Shown: positions 24,208-32,493, counted from the first letter of the stretch. The stretch: DNA of 64,000 bases from Bacillota bacterium (GCA_021787335.1 JAJYMC010000010.1:62001-126000), one strand, 5' to 3'. Made by a program: numbers and translations. Notes: generated by a model from the letters alone, not told the origin.

Positions 24208-24684
24208 TTAGGCTCGTCCGATGTCGATGGCCCGCATGGCCATGGTCTTGGCGGCGTTGATGGCCGTCACATTGGCCTCGTAGGCTCGCGTCGCTTCCAT
24301 CATATCGACCATCTCGGAGACGACGTTGACGTTGGGGAGTTTGACGTAGCCGTCCTTGTCGGCGTCGGGGTGGCTCGGGTCGTACTTGAGTTTCGGCGGG
24401 CTCTGGTCCTCGACCACCGCCACCACCTGGACCCCGGCCGCGCCGGCGGGTCCCTGCCCGCCGTTCCCGTCCCCGCCGTCCGGCCGGGTGGCCGACCCGA
24501 GGAACCCGGAGAAGAGGTTCGGTCCCTGGCGGGGAGCCAGGACGGCGACCTGGCGGCGGTACGGCCCGCCCTGCTCGGTACGGGTCGTGTTGGCGTTGGC
24601 CAGGTTCGCGGCGATCAGGTCAAGCCTCAGTCGCTGGGCGGTGAGGCCCGACGCGCTCGCGTCCATGGCCGAGAAGAGTCGCAT
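24208..24684 (-). CDS. flgC: Flagellar proximal rod protein FlgC
   Basis: 158 residues with both axial signatures: LFSAMDASASGLTAQRLRLD and LIAANLANANTTRTEQGGPY at the start, and VVSEMVDMMEATRAYEANVT at the end. A Gly-rich insertion (about residues 72-85) makes it slightly longer than usual. I prefer ATG 24684; a TTG directly before it (24687) abuts the flgB stop and is possible. Ribosome site GGGGAGG. Confidence 0.95.
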   Translation of the reverse strand: MRLFSAMDASASGLTAQRLRLDLIAANLANANTTRTEQGGPYRRQVAVLAPRQGPNLFSGFLGSATRPDGGDGNGGQGPAGAAGVQVVAVVEDQSPPKLKYDPSHPDADKDGYVKLPNVNVVSEMVDMMEATRAYEANVTAINAAKTMAMRAIDIGRA

Positions 24685-24687
24685 CAA

Positions 24688-25062
24688 TTAACGCCTCCCC
24701 TCGGTGATGGCCGACCGGAGCATCGCGAACTGGCTGGTCAGCTGCTTGACCAAGGCCTCGTAATAAATGGAGTTCTCGGCCAGATTGGTCATCTCCGCGT
24801 CGACGTCGACGTTGTTGCCGTCTTGACGCATCGATGTGTTGGTGTCCACGACCACCTGCGGCTTCCATTCCTGGGTCCCGAGCTTGCCGGCCTTCCGGGT
24901 CTCCTCCTCGAGGAGCCCCTCAAAGCTGACGTCCGAGCGCTTGAACCCCGGCGTGTCCACATTCGCCAGGTTGTCGGCCAGGACCGCGTTCCTCAGGGAG
25001 GACGCGTCCAGGCCGCGCTCGAGGTACTGGACCACCTTCGGGAAGATAGCCTGCGAGATCAT
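24688..25062 (-). CDS. flgB: Flagellar proximal rod protein FlgB
   Basis: 124 residues, first gene of the operon. Contains the rod signature LRNAVLADNLANVDTPGFKR and the C-terminal MTNLAENSIYYEALVKQLTS. ATG at 25062 is ten bases after AAGGAGGG; the open frame continues upstream to 25320, but that part crosses the riboswitch terminator and is not protein-like. With FlgC it builds the rod between FliE and the distal rod. Expression depends on read-through of the leader terminator at 25240-25280. Confidence 0.95.
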   Translation of the reverse strand: MISQAIFPKVVQYLERGLDASSLRNAVLADNLANVDTPGFKRSDVSFEGLLEEETRKAGKLGTQEWKPQVVVDTNTSMRQDGNNVDVDAEMTNLAENSIYYEALVKQLTSQFAMLRSAITEGRR

Positions 25063-25239
25063 ATCGTGGGTGCCCTCCTTGGACCACCGCGCCGGGCTTC
25101 CTTGCCCGACCCGACCTGTCCGGACCGAGAGACTTGGCAATCTTTTTAGTTGGCCCCGGGCCGTTTCTCTAAACTTCTTCGCCCCGGGTGACGATACTGA
25201 GAGTGGGAGAAGCGCGCTCATCGCCGGAAAAGGCCCGAT

Positions 25240-25280
25240 AAAAAAACCTGTCCTTTGGCGCATGGCGCCGAAGGACAGGT
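25240..25280 (-). terminator. Intrinsic terminator in the flgB leader (riboswitch expression platform)
   Basis: On the minus strand, ACCUGUCCUU pairs perfectly with AAGGACAGGU, with an inner GGCG/CGCC stem, and is followed by seven U (plus-strand A run 25240-25246). It lies about 30 bases after the c-di-GMP aptamer and about 180 bases before flgB. This is the expected output element of a transcription-terminating riboswitch. Confidence 0.93.
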
Positions 25281-25311
25281 AAGGCGACCGATTACTGCCT
25301 TCCCAATGGAC

Positions 25312-25403
25312 CTCCGGCAACCCGGCCGTCGGCGGCGGACTTCACCGCACCGACCCGTAGGCTTTGCGTCCCCACCTTGCGATGGGTTTGCCCTTATACG
25401 GAG
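25312..25403 (-). promoter_or_regulatory. Cyclic-di-GMP-I (GEMM-I) riboswitch aptamer upstream of flgB
   Basis: Read on the minus strand, the conserved GEMM-I blocks occur in order: GGGCAAACC (25384-25393), GGGGACGCAAAGCC (about 25359-25373), ACGGGUC, and the 3' GGGUUGCCGG (about 25314-25323). Outer strands CUCCG (25399-25403) and CGGAG (25312-25316) form P1. The aptamer is followed by a strong terminator. In Clostridioides difficile the same riboswitch class precedes flgB and turns the operon off when c-di-GMP is high; the same sense is likely here. The 3' P1 strand (GGAGGU) could also pair with ACCUGUCC of the terminator's 5' arm, a plausible antiterminator. Confidence 0.95.
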
Positions 25404-25410
25404 CTTTTTG

Positions 25411-25439
25411 AATCGACACTTCGTTCGGTATTTAGTCAA
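25411..25439 (-). promoter_or_regulatory. Probable sigma-A promoter of the flagellar operon
   Basis: Minus strand TTGACT (25434-25439), 17-base spacer, TCGATT (25411-25416). The -10 is weak, but transcription would start near 25404, exactly at the 5' edge of the riboswitch aptamer, which supports the call. The surrounding DNA is AT-rich against a GC-rich background. Confidence 0.65.
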
Positions 25440-25533
25440 ATACGCCACCTGGAATGAAACTCCTGCTTTGGCAGAAAAAAAATTTTAACTCTTTGTGTCG
25501 TACCCCCCAAATTCCCGCCCTGGTAGACGAAGT

Positions 25534-26331
25534 TTAGGAGCCCTTTTTGAGCCGCCGCCGGACCCCGGCGGCGCCCTTTTTAGCTGGGCTTTTGTGCCGG
25601 GAACGGCGCGGCGATGGACCCTCCTGGGCCCCCTCCCGCCGGCACACCGCGTCCAGGGGGCATTCGCCGCACTTCGGCCCCGTCCTGAGGCAGAAATGAT
25701 GGCCTATCCGGTCGATCTGGGCGTGGAAATCGTTGTAGATGGCGACATCGGCGGGCAGCCGGGCCTGGAAAAAGGCCCGGACATCCTCGTAGCGGGGCCG
25801 GCTGAAGACCTCCGGCCAGTGGCCGAGCCGTCCGAAGACCCGGAAGGTGTAGGCGTCGACGACGAAGGACGGAAGCCCGACGGCATAGAGGATGATGGCG
25901 TCGGCCGTCTCGCGCCCGACGCCGTAGATGGCCAGGAGCTCCGGGCGCAGCTCGTCCAGGGGCCTGGCGGCCATGGCCTCGATCCGCCCGCCGTAGCGGT
26001 CGACGATGTGGCCGGCCAGGGCCCGAAGCTTCCCGGCCTTGGCCCGGTAATACCCGGCCGGGCGGACCAGTTCCGCCAGCCGCTCGGGGTCGGCGGCGGC
26101 GATGGCCCGGGCCGACATCAGGCCGGCCGCCTCCAGGCGGGCGATGGCCGTCTCGACGTTGCGCCAGGCGACGGCCTGGGTCAGGATGGCCCCCACCGCC
26201 ACCTCGAAGGGGCTCTTGGCCGGCCACCAGTGGCGCGGCCCGAAGCGATCGACGAGCAGCCGGTGGAGGTCGAGCGGCTCGGGCGCCGGGGCGCGGCGCC
26301 CCGTCGCGGGCCGTCTGGGCCGAGCTACCAC
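25534..26331 (-). CDS. Endonuclease III-like base-excision repair glycosylase (HhH-GPD, 4Fe-4S)
   Basis: 265 residues. The helix-hairpin-helix and GPD motif are clear (ELLAIYGVGRETADAIILYA, then FVVDAYTFRVFGR with the catalytic Asp), and a C-terminal C-x6-C-x2-C-x5-C cluster (CLRTGPKCGECPLDAVC) is that of the Nth/MutY 4Fe-4S loop. The likely role is removal of damaged bases from DNA. The sequence fits the 'endonuclease III domain-containing' group better than classical Nth, as the catalytic Lys of Nth (in the HhH) is not obvious: the equivalent position reads R-E-T. GTG start at 26331 overlaps the nitroreductase stop by seven bases. The C-terminal tail is Lys/Arg-rich. Confidence 0.85.
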   Translation of the reverse strand: MVARPRRPATGRRAPAPEPLDLHRLLVDRFGPRHWWPAKSPFEVAVGAILTQAVAWRNVETAIARLEAAGLMSARAIAAADPERLAELVRPAGYYRAKAGKLRALAGHIVDRYGGRIEAMAARPLDELRPELLAIYGVGRETADAIILYAVGLPSFVVDAYTFRVFGRLGHWPEVFSRPRYEDVRAFFQARLPADVAIYNDFHAQIDRIGHHFCLRTGPKCGECPLDAVCRREGAQEGPSPRRSRHKSPAKKGAAGVRRRLKKGS

Positions 26332-27164
26332 TCGATCCCCTGCTTCTTCAGGTCGGCCAGGAGGGGGGCGAGGAAGCGGCCCATCGGCCGCTGCCCGTAT
26401 TTCCGCGAGACGTGCTCGCCCCAGCCATACTCGTCGTAAGTCATCTGGTCCTGCCCCTCGTGGAGGGGGATCTTGCCGTTCAGATCGCGGTAGTAGCCCT
26501 CGCGGATGAGCCCGGCGTCCATGACCCCCAGGGCCCGCTCGACGTCGGCCTCGCTGAGGTCCCGGTAGCGCTCGTGAAACATGACCAGGTCCAACGGCAC
26601 GCGGGGCCGCGGCCCGGGACGCCGCCCCGCTGGGTAGCCGAGGACCAGCCCGACCAGCGGGTAGACCCGCTTCGGCAGGTCGCACATGGCGCTGAGCCTG
26701 GCCCCGTGGAAGGCCGCGCCGCCCAGGAAGCACGAGCCGAGCCCCAGGCTGTCGGCGGCCAGGACGAGGTTCTGCCCGAAGTAGGCGGCGTCCTGGATCC
26801 CCAGGAAGAGCATGGCCAGGTCGTTGGCCTGGTTCTTCCGACCCTTGGCGGCGATGAACCGCTCGAGCTTGTTGAAGTCGACGCAGATGAGCATGAAGAC
26901 CGGGGCCCTGACGGCCATCGGGCCGAAGAGCTCGGCCAGTTCCTCGCGGCGGGCCCGCTCGCGGATGACGATGACCGAGTACATCTGGCCGGTGAAGGGG
27001 GCCTGCCGCCCGGCGGCGACGATGGTCTCCAGGACCTCCGCCGGGACCTCGCGGTCCTCGAAGCGGCGGACCGAAGCCCGGTTCATGATGGCCTCGATGA
27101 CCGGGTTGGAGAGCCGCGCGGCCCCGTCACCTTCTGGCTTGCTGAAGTCTTCAGGCTTGCTCAT
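26325..27164 (-). CDS. Nitroreductase family flavoprotein (NADPH-dependent oxidoreductase type)
   Basis: 279 residues. The FMN-binding nitroreductase pattern is visible: IEAIMNRASVRRFEDREVPA near the start (phosphate-binding RxSVRxF), GRQAPFTGQMYSVIVI, GIQDAAYFGQNLVLAADSLG and GSCFLGG; VYPLVGLVLGYPAGRR follows. The C-terminal part (about residues 200-279, including YYRDLNGKIPLHEGQDQMTY) resembles the NfsA/Frp-type extension. Likely reduces nitro or quinone compounds with NAD(P)H. Start set at ATG 27164, seven bases after GGAGGTG; the ATG at 27170 is too close to that site. Overlaps the acetyltransferase 3' end by 14 bases. Confidence 0.88.
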   Translation of the reverse strand: MSKPEDFSKPEGDGAARLSNPVIEAIMNRASVRRFEDREVPAEVLETIVAAGRQAPFTGQMYSVIVIRERARREELAELFGPMAVRAPVFMLICVDFNKLERFIAAKGRKNQANDLAMLFLGIQDAAYFGQNLVLAADSLGLGSCFLGGAAFHGARLSAMCDLPKRVYPLVGLVLGYPAGRRPGPRPRVPLDLVMFHERYRDLSEADVERALGVMDAGLIREGYYRDLNGKIPLHEGQDQMTYDEYGWGEHVSRKYGQRPMGRFLAPLLADLKKQGIEW

Positions 27165-28212
27165 CGGCATGCACCTCCGAATCGGTTAGAAAACGTCGCA
27201 GGATGTACTCCCGGCTGACCTCACTCATCCGGAAGAAGAAGCGGAGCTTGGAGAACTCAGGGCCGGTGAGGTAGGTGCGAAAGTGCGTGTAGCCGAGGGC
27301 CGCCGCCCATCGCTGCAGCTCGGCGAGGGCCGCTCGGCCCAGGGGGCTGAAGGAGGTATCCGGACCGGCGCCGTCCGGCTCGGCCAGGCAGTAGAGGATG
27401 ACCTCGTTCGGGTCGATCTGGTTCTCGCGGAAGAAGGCCACCGCCTGGCGCAGGCCTCGCCCGGGTGCGGCCGGCAGGTCGAGGAGCGAGACCTCAAGGC
27501 GGTGGGCCGTGAACTCGGGGTCGTCGTACGGCTGGGCCCGATAGAGGAACCAGGTCTGTCCCGGTCCGGGGTGGACGCCGGCGACCGACGGCCAGACCCC
27601 GCGGGCGAAGAGGCCCTCCGGCGGCGGCGCCAGGGGCGGGCGCCCGGCCTCCCGGGACTTCGGCAGCCCACCCTCGACCGTGACCACCGGGGTCAGCCCG
27701 CTGAAACCACACTTCCTATAGAAAGGAAGGTTGTCCCGGCCGCAGACCACGGTCACCTTGCGGGCCCCGCCGGCGGCCGCCTCGCGGCAGGCCCGTTCGA
27801 CCAGGGCCCGGCCGAGGCCGCGGCGAAAAAAGCCCCGTTCGACCTGGAGGACTCCGATGTGGGCGGCGAGCCGATCGGGGTCCGCGGCCTCGTGGTAGAG
27901 GAAGACCTCGATCTCGCCTCGCACCGGCCACCCCGCCCCCGGCCCGGTCCCCGGGACATACTCCTCGGCGACATAGGCCCGGTGGCCCTCGGCCGCCAGC
28001 CGCCGGAGATGGACGGCCAGGTAATCGGGGTTCATCCAGGGGCCGCCGTTCAGCCATTGCTGGAACGGGGTCAGGTCTTCCAAGTGTGCCGACATGCGCT
28101 GGTTGTGGTCGAAGCGCCACCACGACCCGTCGATGAGGTCGCTGCGATAGACGCGCACGATCGCTGGGACATCGCCGGGCTCCGCCGGCCGAACGCGATG
28201 GGTCGCCGTCAT
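27151..28212 (-). CDS. GNAT-family N-acetyltransferase with uncharacterised C-terminal domain
   Basis: 353 residues. The N-terminal half is a GNAT fold (RPAEPGDVPAIVRVYRSDLI; acetyl-CoA loop RGFFRRGLGRALVERACREA; GGARKVTVVCGRDNLPFYRK, CGF). The C-terminal half (about 190-353) has no motif I can name; its alternation of beta and helix might be a decayed second GNAT unit. Substrate unknown. ATG at 28212 with GGAGGG 11 bases upstream; a longer open frame to 28380 looks like leader. First gene of the operon with nitroreductase and the glycosylase, all overlapping. Confidence 0.75.
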   Translation of the reverse strand: MTATHRVRPAEPGDVPAIVRVYRSDLIDGSWWRFDHNQRMSAHLEDLTPFQQWLNGGPWMNPDYLAVHLRRLAAEGHRAYVAEEYVPGTGPGAGWPVRGEIEVFLYHEAADPDRLAAHIGVLQVERGFFRRGLGRALVERACREAAAGGARKVTVVCGRDNLPFYRKCGFSGLTPVVTVEGGLPKSREAGRPPLAPPPEGLFARGVWPSVAGVHPGPGQTWFLYRAQPYDDPEFTAHRLEVSLLDLPAAPGRGLRQAVAFFRENQIDPNEVILYCLAEPDGAGPDTSFSPLGRAALAELQRWAAALGYTHFRTYLTGPEFSKLRFFFRMSEVSREYILRRFLTDSEVHADEQA

Positions 28213-28516
28213 GACACGTTCCGCCCTCCGGTGGATAGCGAAAGCGGGCCGCTTGTTAAGCGCGCCCGCCAATATCTCCCGGACCTTCGCAGGCCCGGGG
28301 CCAAAAGGACCGGCCACGGCTGAGGCCGGAAATAACCGTCTCGGTGCAGGGTGCCCACCCCTCACGGAGAAGTCATCCAATTTCCTCGGTTGTTTCCGCG
28401 GCCCGCTGTTACCAACGACAGTATTCTACTTCCACGTCCTCAGTCCTTCCAACGGCAAACCGCGGTGGCGGGTCTTTTTTTTCCCTATTCAGCCAGAGCG
28501 TCCCTCGCGAAGGGCC
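28213..28516 (-). other. 304-bp region: leader of the acetyltransferase operon and end of the regulator unit
   Basis: Holds the promoter candidate at 28423-28452 and a leader of about 205 bases to the acetyltransferase ATG, with several GC hairpins (for example around 28270-28310). Just after the regulator stop the minus strand has CCCTTCGCGAGGG-type pairing without a U run. Eight T on the plus strand near 28478 follow a weak CCGC/GCGG stem. No gene seen. Confidence 0.5.
28423..28452 (-). promoter_or_regulatory. Promoter candidate for the acetyltransferase-nitroreductase-glycosylase operon
   Basis: Minus strand TTGGAA (28447-28452), 18-base spacer, TAGAAT (28423-28428). It matches the sigma-A consensus reasonably and lies in an AT-richer patch, about 205 bases before the first ATG. 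Confidence 0.55.
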
Positions 28517-29146
28517 TCAGACGGCCGGGCGGACGATGTAGGTGCAGCGCTGGCCGCCATGGGCGAGGCATTCCTCGGTATGGACGATGCAGCCCAGCGC
28601 CCTCTCGACCATCCTCTTCTCATACTCGCAGACCACCGGGTGGGCCTGGGCGATCTTGTGGATGCTGCAGTTGAACTCACGGATGGCGTACGAACCGTCC
28701 TCGAGTCGCTGCACATCGCCCATCGAACCGTGCTCGTCGAGCAGCTTGCCGAGCTCCTCCACCCGTTGATTGAAATTGAGGCCCTGCCAGCGTTCCTTGA
28801 GCACCTTGACCTCGCGGTCGACGCGGCGGGCGAGGAGTTCCTCGAGCTTCTCCGGGCCGGCCATCTCAACCAGGTCCTTGATGAGACTGATGGCGAATTC
28901 CTCGTAGTGTTTCGGGAAGTGATCCTGGGCGGTCTCGGTCAGCGAGTAGAGGTGGCTCGGCCGACCGATCCCCCTTCGGACCTGGCTCGGCGTCACCAGG
29001 TCGTCCCGTTCGAGGATGGCCAGGTGCTGCCGGATGCCCATGGGGGTGATGCCAAGTGCCTGACTGAGCTCGTCGACGCTGAGGCTGCCCTTTCGCTTGA
29101 GCATGTGCAGGATTTCGTGTCTGGTGGAGTGTTTTTCCCGCGCCAA
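28517..29146 (-). CDS. SufR-like iron-sulfur HTH transcriptional regulator
   Basis: About 209 residues. A winged helix-turn-helix (HEILHMLKRKGSLSVDELSQ, ALGITPMGIRQHLAILERDD) is followed by a helical region and a Cys-rich C-terminus with five Cys in about 45 residues: FNC, VVCEYE, LGCIV, EECL, QRC. This is the layout of SufR/DeoR-like sensors in which a C-terminal iron-sulfur cluster controls DNA binding, commonly for Fe-S assembly or oxidative stress. The start is uncertain: TTG 29146 has AGGGAGAG seven bases upstream; GTG 29164 is the alternative. Its own promoter and palindromes suggest autoregulation. Confidence 0.82.
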   Translation of the reverse strand: MAREKHSTRHEILHMLKRKGSLSVDELSQALGITPMGIRQHLAILERDDLVTPSQVRRGIGRPSHLYSLTETAQDHFPKHYEEFAISLIKDLVEMAGPEKLEELLARRVDREVKVLKERWQGLNFNQRVEELGKLLDEHGSMGDVQRLEDGSYAIREFNCSIHKIAQAHPVVCEYEKRMVERALGCIVHTEECLAHGGQRCTYIVRPAV

Positions 29147-29173
29147 GCCCCGTCTCTCCCTCACGGACCATAT

Positions 29174-29233
29174 TTGTGTTCTTTGGCACAATCCCTCTAG
29201 TGCCATTCTACCACACCTGGGTGTCTTTGTAAA
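29174..29233 (-). promoter_or_regulatory. Promoter and palindromic operators of the SufR-like regulator
   Basis: Minus strand TTTACA (29228-29233), 17-base spacer, TAGAAT (29205-29210), a good sigma-A promoter. Directly downstream are two overlapping inverted repeats: TGGCAC-N10-GTGCCA (about 29185-29206) and TTGTG-N8-CACAA (29174-29191). A dimeric regulator bound there would block transcription start, fitting autoregulation. Confidence 0.7.
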
Positions 29234-29573
29234 CTTATTCACCTAAAAATCGCCGATTGCCCCCGCTTTCTTGAGTTAATACTATGATATCTTGCTCTCC
29301 CTCCCTCTCACATCCGTCTCCGGTTGGGACCGGCCTTCCCCACCGGGGCTGCTTCGTCTCCCGAAGCGCCTGATAATTCCGCGCTTGTGCTTGTGCGCCC
29401 AAGTGCCAATTGGGGCCGGCTCCCGCCCGAGGCATAAAAGCCCAGCCACGCAGCAAAGCAGCCGGCCCCATGGGGACCGGCTGCGAAGCGCGCTCTTGGG
29501 GCACCTTGTCGGCGTCCGGCTCAGACCGTCCTAGTGCGCACGGGCACCAAGGGGTTCGGGCCGCCACGGGGCC
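29234..29573. other. 340-bp gap between the regulator promoter and nuoN
   Basis: No gene seen. It contains the nuo terminator candidate at 29458-29484 and otherwise moderately GC-rich sequence of no clear kind. Confidence 0.5.
29458..29484 (-). terminator. Probable terminator of the nuo operon
   Basis: Near-perfect stem GCAGCCGG/CCGGCTGC continuing into CCCC-AT-GGGG, about 90 bases after the nuoN stop on the minus strand. Only a short T-rich tail (TTTGCTG) follows, so it may act weakly or protect the mRNA end. Confidence 0.6.
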
Positions 29574-30995
29574 CTAGCGAAGCAGCGAGGCCAGGCCGAT
29601 CAGGCGGATGAAGGGCTCCGAGAAGACGCCCAGGGCCAGGGTGGCCAGGGCGCCGGTGAGGAGCACGGCGCCCAGGGCGCGCGGGACCTTCACCGGGCTG
29701 GCGTCCTTCGGGGCGTCCAGGTACATCGCCTTGACCACGCCGTAGTAGTACCCGACGGAGATGGCGCTGTTGACGGCCAGGATGATGGCCAGCCACATGA
29801 ACCCGCTCTGGACGGCCGCCGCGAAGATGAAGAACTTGGCGAAGAAGCCCGAGGTGAACGGGATGCCGATGAGGGCGATGAAGAAGACGACCATGGCCGC
29901 GGCGGCCACCGGAGCCCGCTGGCTCAGGCCGGCGTAGTCCTCGATCTTCTGCCCGATGCCCCGCTCGTCGAGGAGGATGATCATCGAGAAGAGGCCGGCG
30001 TTGATGAAGACATAGGCCATGATGTAGAACATGATCGCGTTGACGGAGGCGGCCGTGGCCACGGCCAGGCCGATGGTGATGTAGCCGACCTGGGCGATGG
30101 ACGAGTAGGCCATCATCCGCTTGATGTTCTTCTGGCTGAGGGCGGTCAGGTTGCCGACGGTCATGGTCACCGCGGCGATGATCGCGAACAGCAGCGACCA
30201 CTTGCTGGTCAGGGCGGAGAGGCCGACCGGGAAGATGCGGATCATGGCGGCCAGGCCGGCGGCTTTGGGGCCGATGGAGAAGAAGGCGGTGACCGGCGTC
30301 GGGGCGCCCTCGTACGCGTCCGGGGCCCACATGTGGAAGGGGACCATGGCCACCTTGAAGCCGAACCCGGCGACCAGCATGAACATGGCCACGCCGAGGA
30401 CGGCCGGGCCGGCCAGCGCCTTCGTCTCGATCTGGGCGATGTCAACGAGGTTGGTCGTCCCGGTGTAGCCGTAGACCAGCGACAAGCCGAACAGAAGGAC
30501 CGCCGAGGCGATGGCGCCCATCAGGAAGTACTTGATGGCCGCCTCGTTGGACTTCGGGTCCTCCCGCCGGTAGCCGGCCAGGATGTAGGAGGAGATGGAG
30601 ACCAGTTCGAGACCGAGCCAGATGGCCAGAAGGTCGGTGCTCGAGGCCATGAAGATCATGCCGGTGACGGCGAACATCAGGAGGACGTAGTACTCGCCGC
30701 CCGAGGTCTTCTGCTTGCTCATGTAGCCGGCCGAGGACAGGGTCACGAGGACCCCGACGATCAGGAAGATGACCTTGAAGAACTGGGCGAAGCCGTCGAC
30801 GGTGATCATCCGTCCGAAGATGTTGGTCTCCTGGCCCAGGGCCGGATAGACGGCGACCAGGGCGGCCAGGAAGCCGGCCGTGGCCACCACGGGCATGTAG
30901 CCCTGCCGGTCCTTGGGCGACAGGGCGGCGCCCACCAGGAGGACCAGGGCGACCGCGACGATGATCAGCTCGGGCAGGATGTACAGGTAATCCAA
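29574..30995 (-). CDS. nuoN: NADH-quinone oxidoreductase subunit N
   Basis: 473 residues with about 14 membrane helices, an antiporter-like proton-pumping subunit of complex I. The conserved lysine/glutamate core is visible (YILAGYRREDPKSNEAAIKY, PFHMWAPDAYEGAPTPVTAF, MMAYSSIAQVGYITIGLAVA). Last gene of the operon; TTG start at 30995 behind GGGAGGG, one base after the nuoM stop. Confidence 0.96.
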   Translation of the reverse strand: MDYLYILPELIIVAVALVLLVGAALSPKDRQGYMPVVATAGFLAALVAVYPALGQETNIFGRMITVDGFAQFFKVIFLIVGVLVTLSSAGYMSKQKTSGGEYYVLLMFAVTGMIFMASSTDLLAIWLGLELVSISSYILAGYRREDPKSNEAAIKYFLMGAIASAVLLFGLSLVYGYTGTTNLVDIAQIETKALAGPAVLGVAMFMLVAGFGFKVAMVPFHMWAPDAYEGAPTPVTAFFSIGPKAAGLAAMIRIFPVGLSALTSKWSLLFAIIAAVTMTVGNLTALSQKNIKRMMAYSSIAQVGYITIGLAVATAASVNAIMFYIMAYVFINAGLFSMIILLDERGIGQKIEDYAGLSQRAPVAAAAMVVFFIALIGIPFTSGFFAKFFIFAAAVQSGFMWLAIILAVNSAISVGYYYGVVKAMYLDAPKDASPVKVPRALGAVLLTGALATLALGVFSEPFIRLIGLASLLR

Positions 30996-30996
30996 C

Positions 30997-32493
30997 TCAC
31001 ATCCCTCCCAGCTTGGCCACCAGCTGGACCAGCGCCGGGTTCATCATGTTGACCAGGATCGAGGGCGCGACGCCGAAGATGATGATCATGATGGTCAGCG
31101 GCACCAGGGTCGTCAGTTCGCGCGGGTTGGCGTCCGGCATCTTGTCGTACTCGGGCTTCTTCTGGCCCATCAGCACGCGCCGCATCATCATCAGGTAGAA
31201 GGCGGCGGTGAAGACCAGACCCGCGGTGGCCAGGATGACGAAGACCTTGAAGATCGGGAAGGCCCCGAGGAGGACGAAGAACTCGGCGACGAAGCCCGAC
31301 AGGCCCGGCAGGCCCAGCGAGGCGAAGGCACCGAAGGCCATGAAGGTGGCCCAGACCGGGAAGGTCAGGTAGAGGCCGGAGAGCTTGTTCATGTCGCGGG
31401 TGTGGGTCCGGTCGTAGACCACGCCGACCATGAGGAAGAGCATCCCTGAGGAGAGGCCGTGGGCGAACATCTGGTAGGCCGCGCCGGTGATGGCCAGCTT
31501 GGCGGCCAGGGCGTTGCCCGGGCCGGCGGCCATCGCGGCGGCCAGGCCGAGCATGACGTAGCCCATGTGGTTTATGGACGAGTAGGCGACCATCTTCTTC
31601 AAGTCCTGCTGGGCCATGGCCACCAGGGCCCCGTAGACGATATTGATCAGACCCAAGACGGCGAAGATCGGCGCCCATGCTCGGGCGGCGTCCGGCAGGG
31701 TCGGCAGGGCGATGCGGAAGAAGGCGTACGTGCCCATCTTCAGCAGGACGCCGGCCAGCAGGACGGAGATGGCCGTCGGGGCTTCGACGTGGGCGTCAGG
31801 CAACCACGTATGGAATGGGAAGACCGGGACCTTGACCGCGAAGCCGAGAAAGAGGAGGAGGAAGATCCACCACTGCCAGGTCACCGGGTAGTGGTGCTGA
31901 GCCAGTGCCAACATGTCGAAGGTCCCCAGGCCGCTCTGGAAGTAGATGGCCAGGATACCGACGAGCATCAGGACGCTACCGGTCAGAGTGTAGATGAAGA
32001 ACTTCATGGCCGCGTACTCGCGCCTCGGACCGCCCCAGATGCCGATGAGGAAGAACATCGGGACGAGGACCAGTTCCCAGAAGACGTAGAAGAGGACGTA
32101 GTCCAGGGCGACGAAGACGCCGTACATGCCCGTCGTCAGGAGCAGGAAGAGGGCGAAGTACTCCTTCGACCGATGGTTGATGTTCCACGAGGCCAGGGCG
32201 GCCAGGACGGTCAGGAGACCGGTCAGGATGAGCAGCGAGAGGCTGATGCCGTCGATCCCCATCAGGTACTGCACGCCCAGGCTGGGGATCCACGAAGCCC
32301 GCTCGGTGAACTGCATCCCGGCCACGCCGTAGCGGAACTGGGTCCACAGGTAAGCCACTAATGCCGCGGAGACCAGTGTGGCCACCAGGGCGATCTGCTT
32401 GATCGCCTTGTCCTTCTCCCTCGGGACAAACATGATTAGAAGGCTCCCGAGGAGCGGGACGAAGACGATCAGCGTCAGGATTGGCAGGCTCAT
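30997..32493 (-). CDS. nuoM: NADH-quinone oxidoreductase subunit M
   Basis: 498 residues, about 14 membrane helices. Typical features are YVFWELVLVPMFFLIGIWGG, PFHTWLPDAHVEAPTAISVL, LKKMVAYSSINHMGYVMLG, and the conserved Lys/Glu of the proton channel. Antiporter-like subunit of the membrane arm. ATG at 32493, six bases after the nuoL stop. Length matches the family. Confidence 0.97.
   Translation of the reverse strand: MSLPILTLIVFVPLLGSLLIMFVPREKDKAIKQIALVATLVSAALVAYLWTQFRYGVAGMQFTERASWIPSLGVQYLMGIDGISLSLLILTGLLTVLAALASWNINHRSKEYFALFLLLTTGMYGVFVALDYVLFYVFWELVLVPMFFLIGIWGGPRREYAAMKFFIYTLTGSVLMLVGILAIYFQSGLGTFDMLALAQHHYPVTWQWWIFLLLFLGFAVKVPVFPFHTWLPDAHVEAPTAISVLLAGVLLKMGTYAFFRIALPTLPDAARAWAPIFAVLGLINIVYGALVAMAQQDLKKMVAYSSINHMGYVMLGLAAAMAAGPGNALAAKLAITGAAYQMFAHGLSSGMLFLMVGVVYDRTHTRDMNKLSGLYLTFPVWATFMAFGAFASLGLPGLSGFVAEFFVLLGAFPIFKVFVILATAGLVFTAAFYLMMMRRVLMGQKKPEYDKMPDANPRELTTLVPLTIMIIIFGVAPSILVNMMNPALVQLVAKLGGM

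Noticed and set aside
28454-28461. Plus-strand GGCAAACC near a short stem and eight T
   Set aside because: No GACGCAAAGC block or P1 follows, and no plus-strand gene lies downstream.
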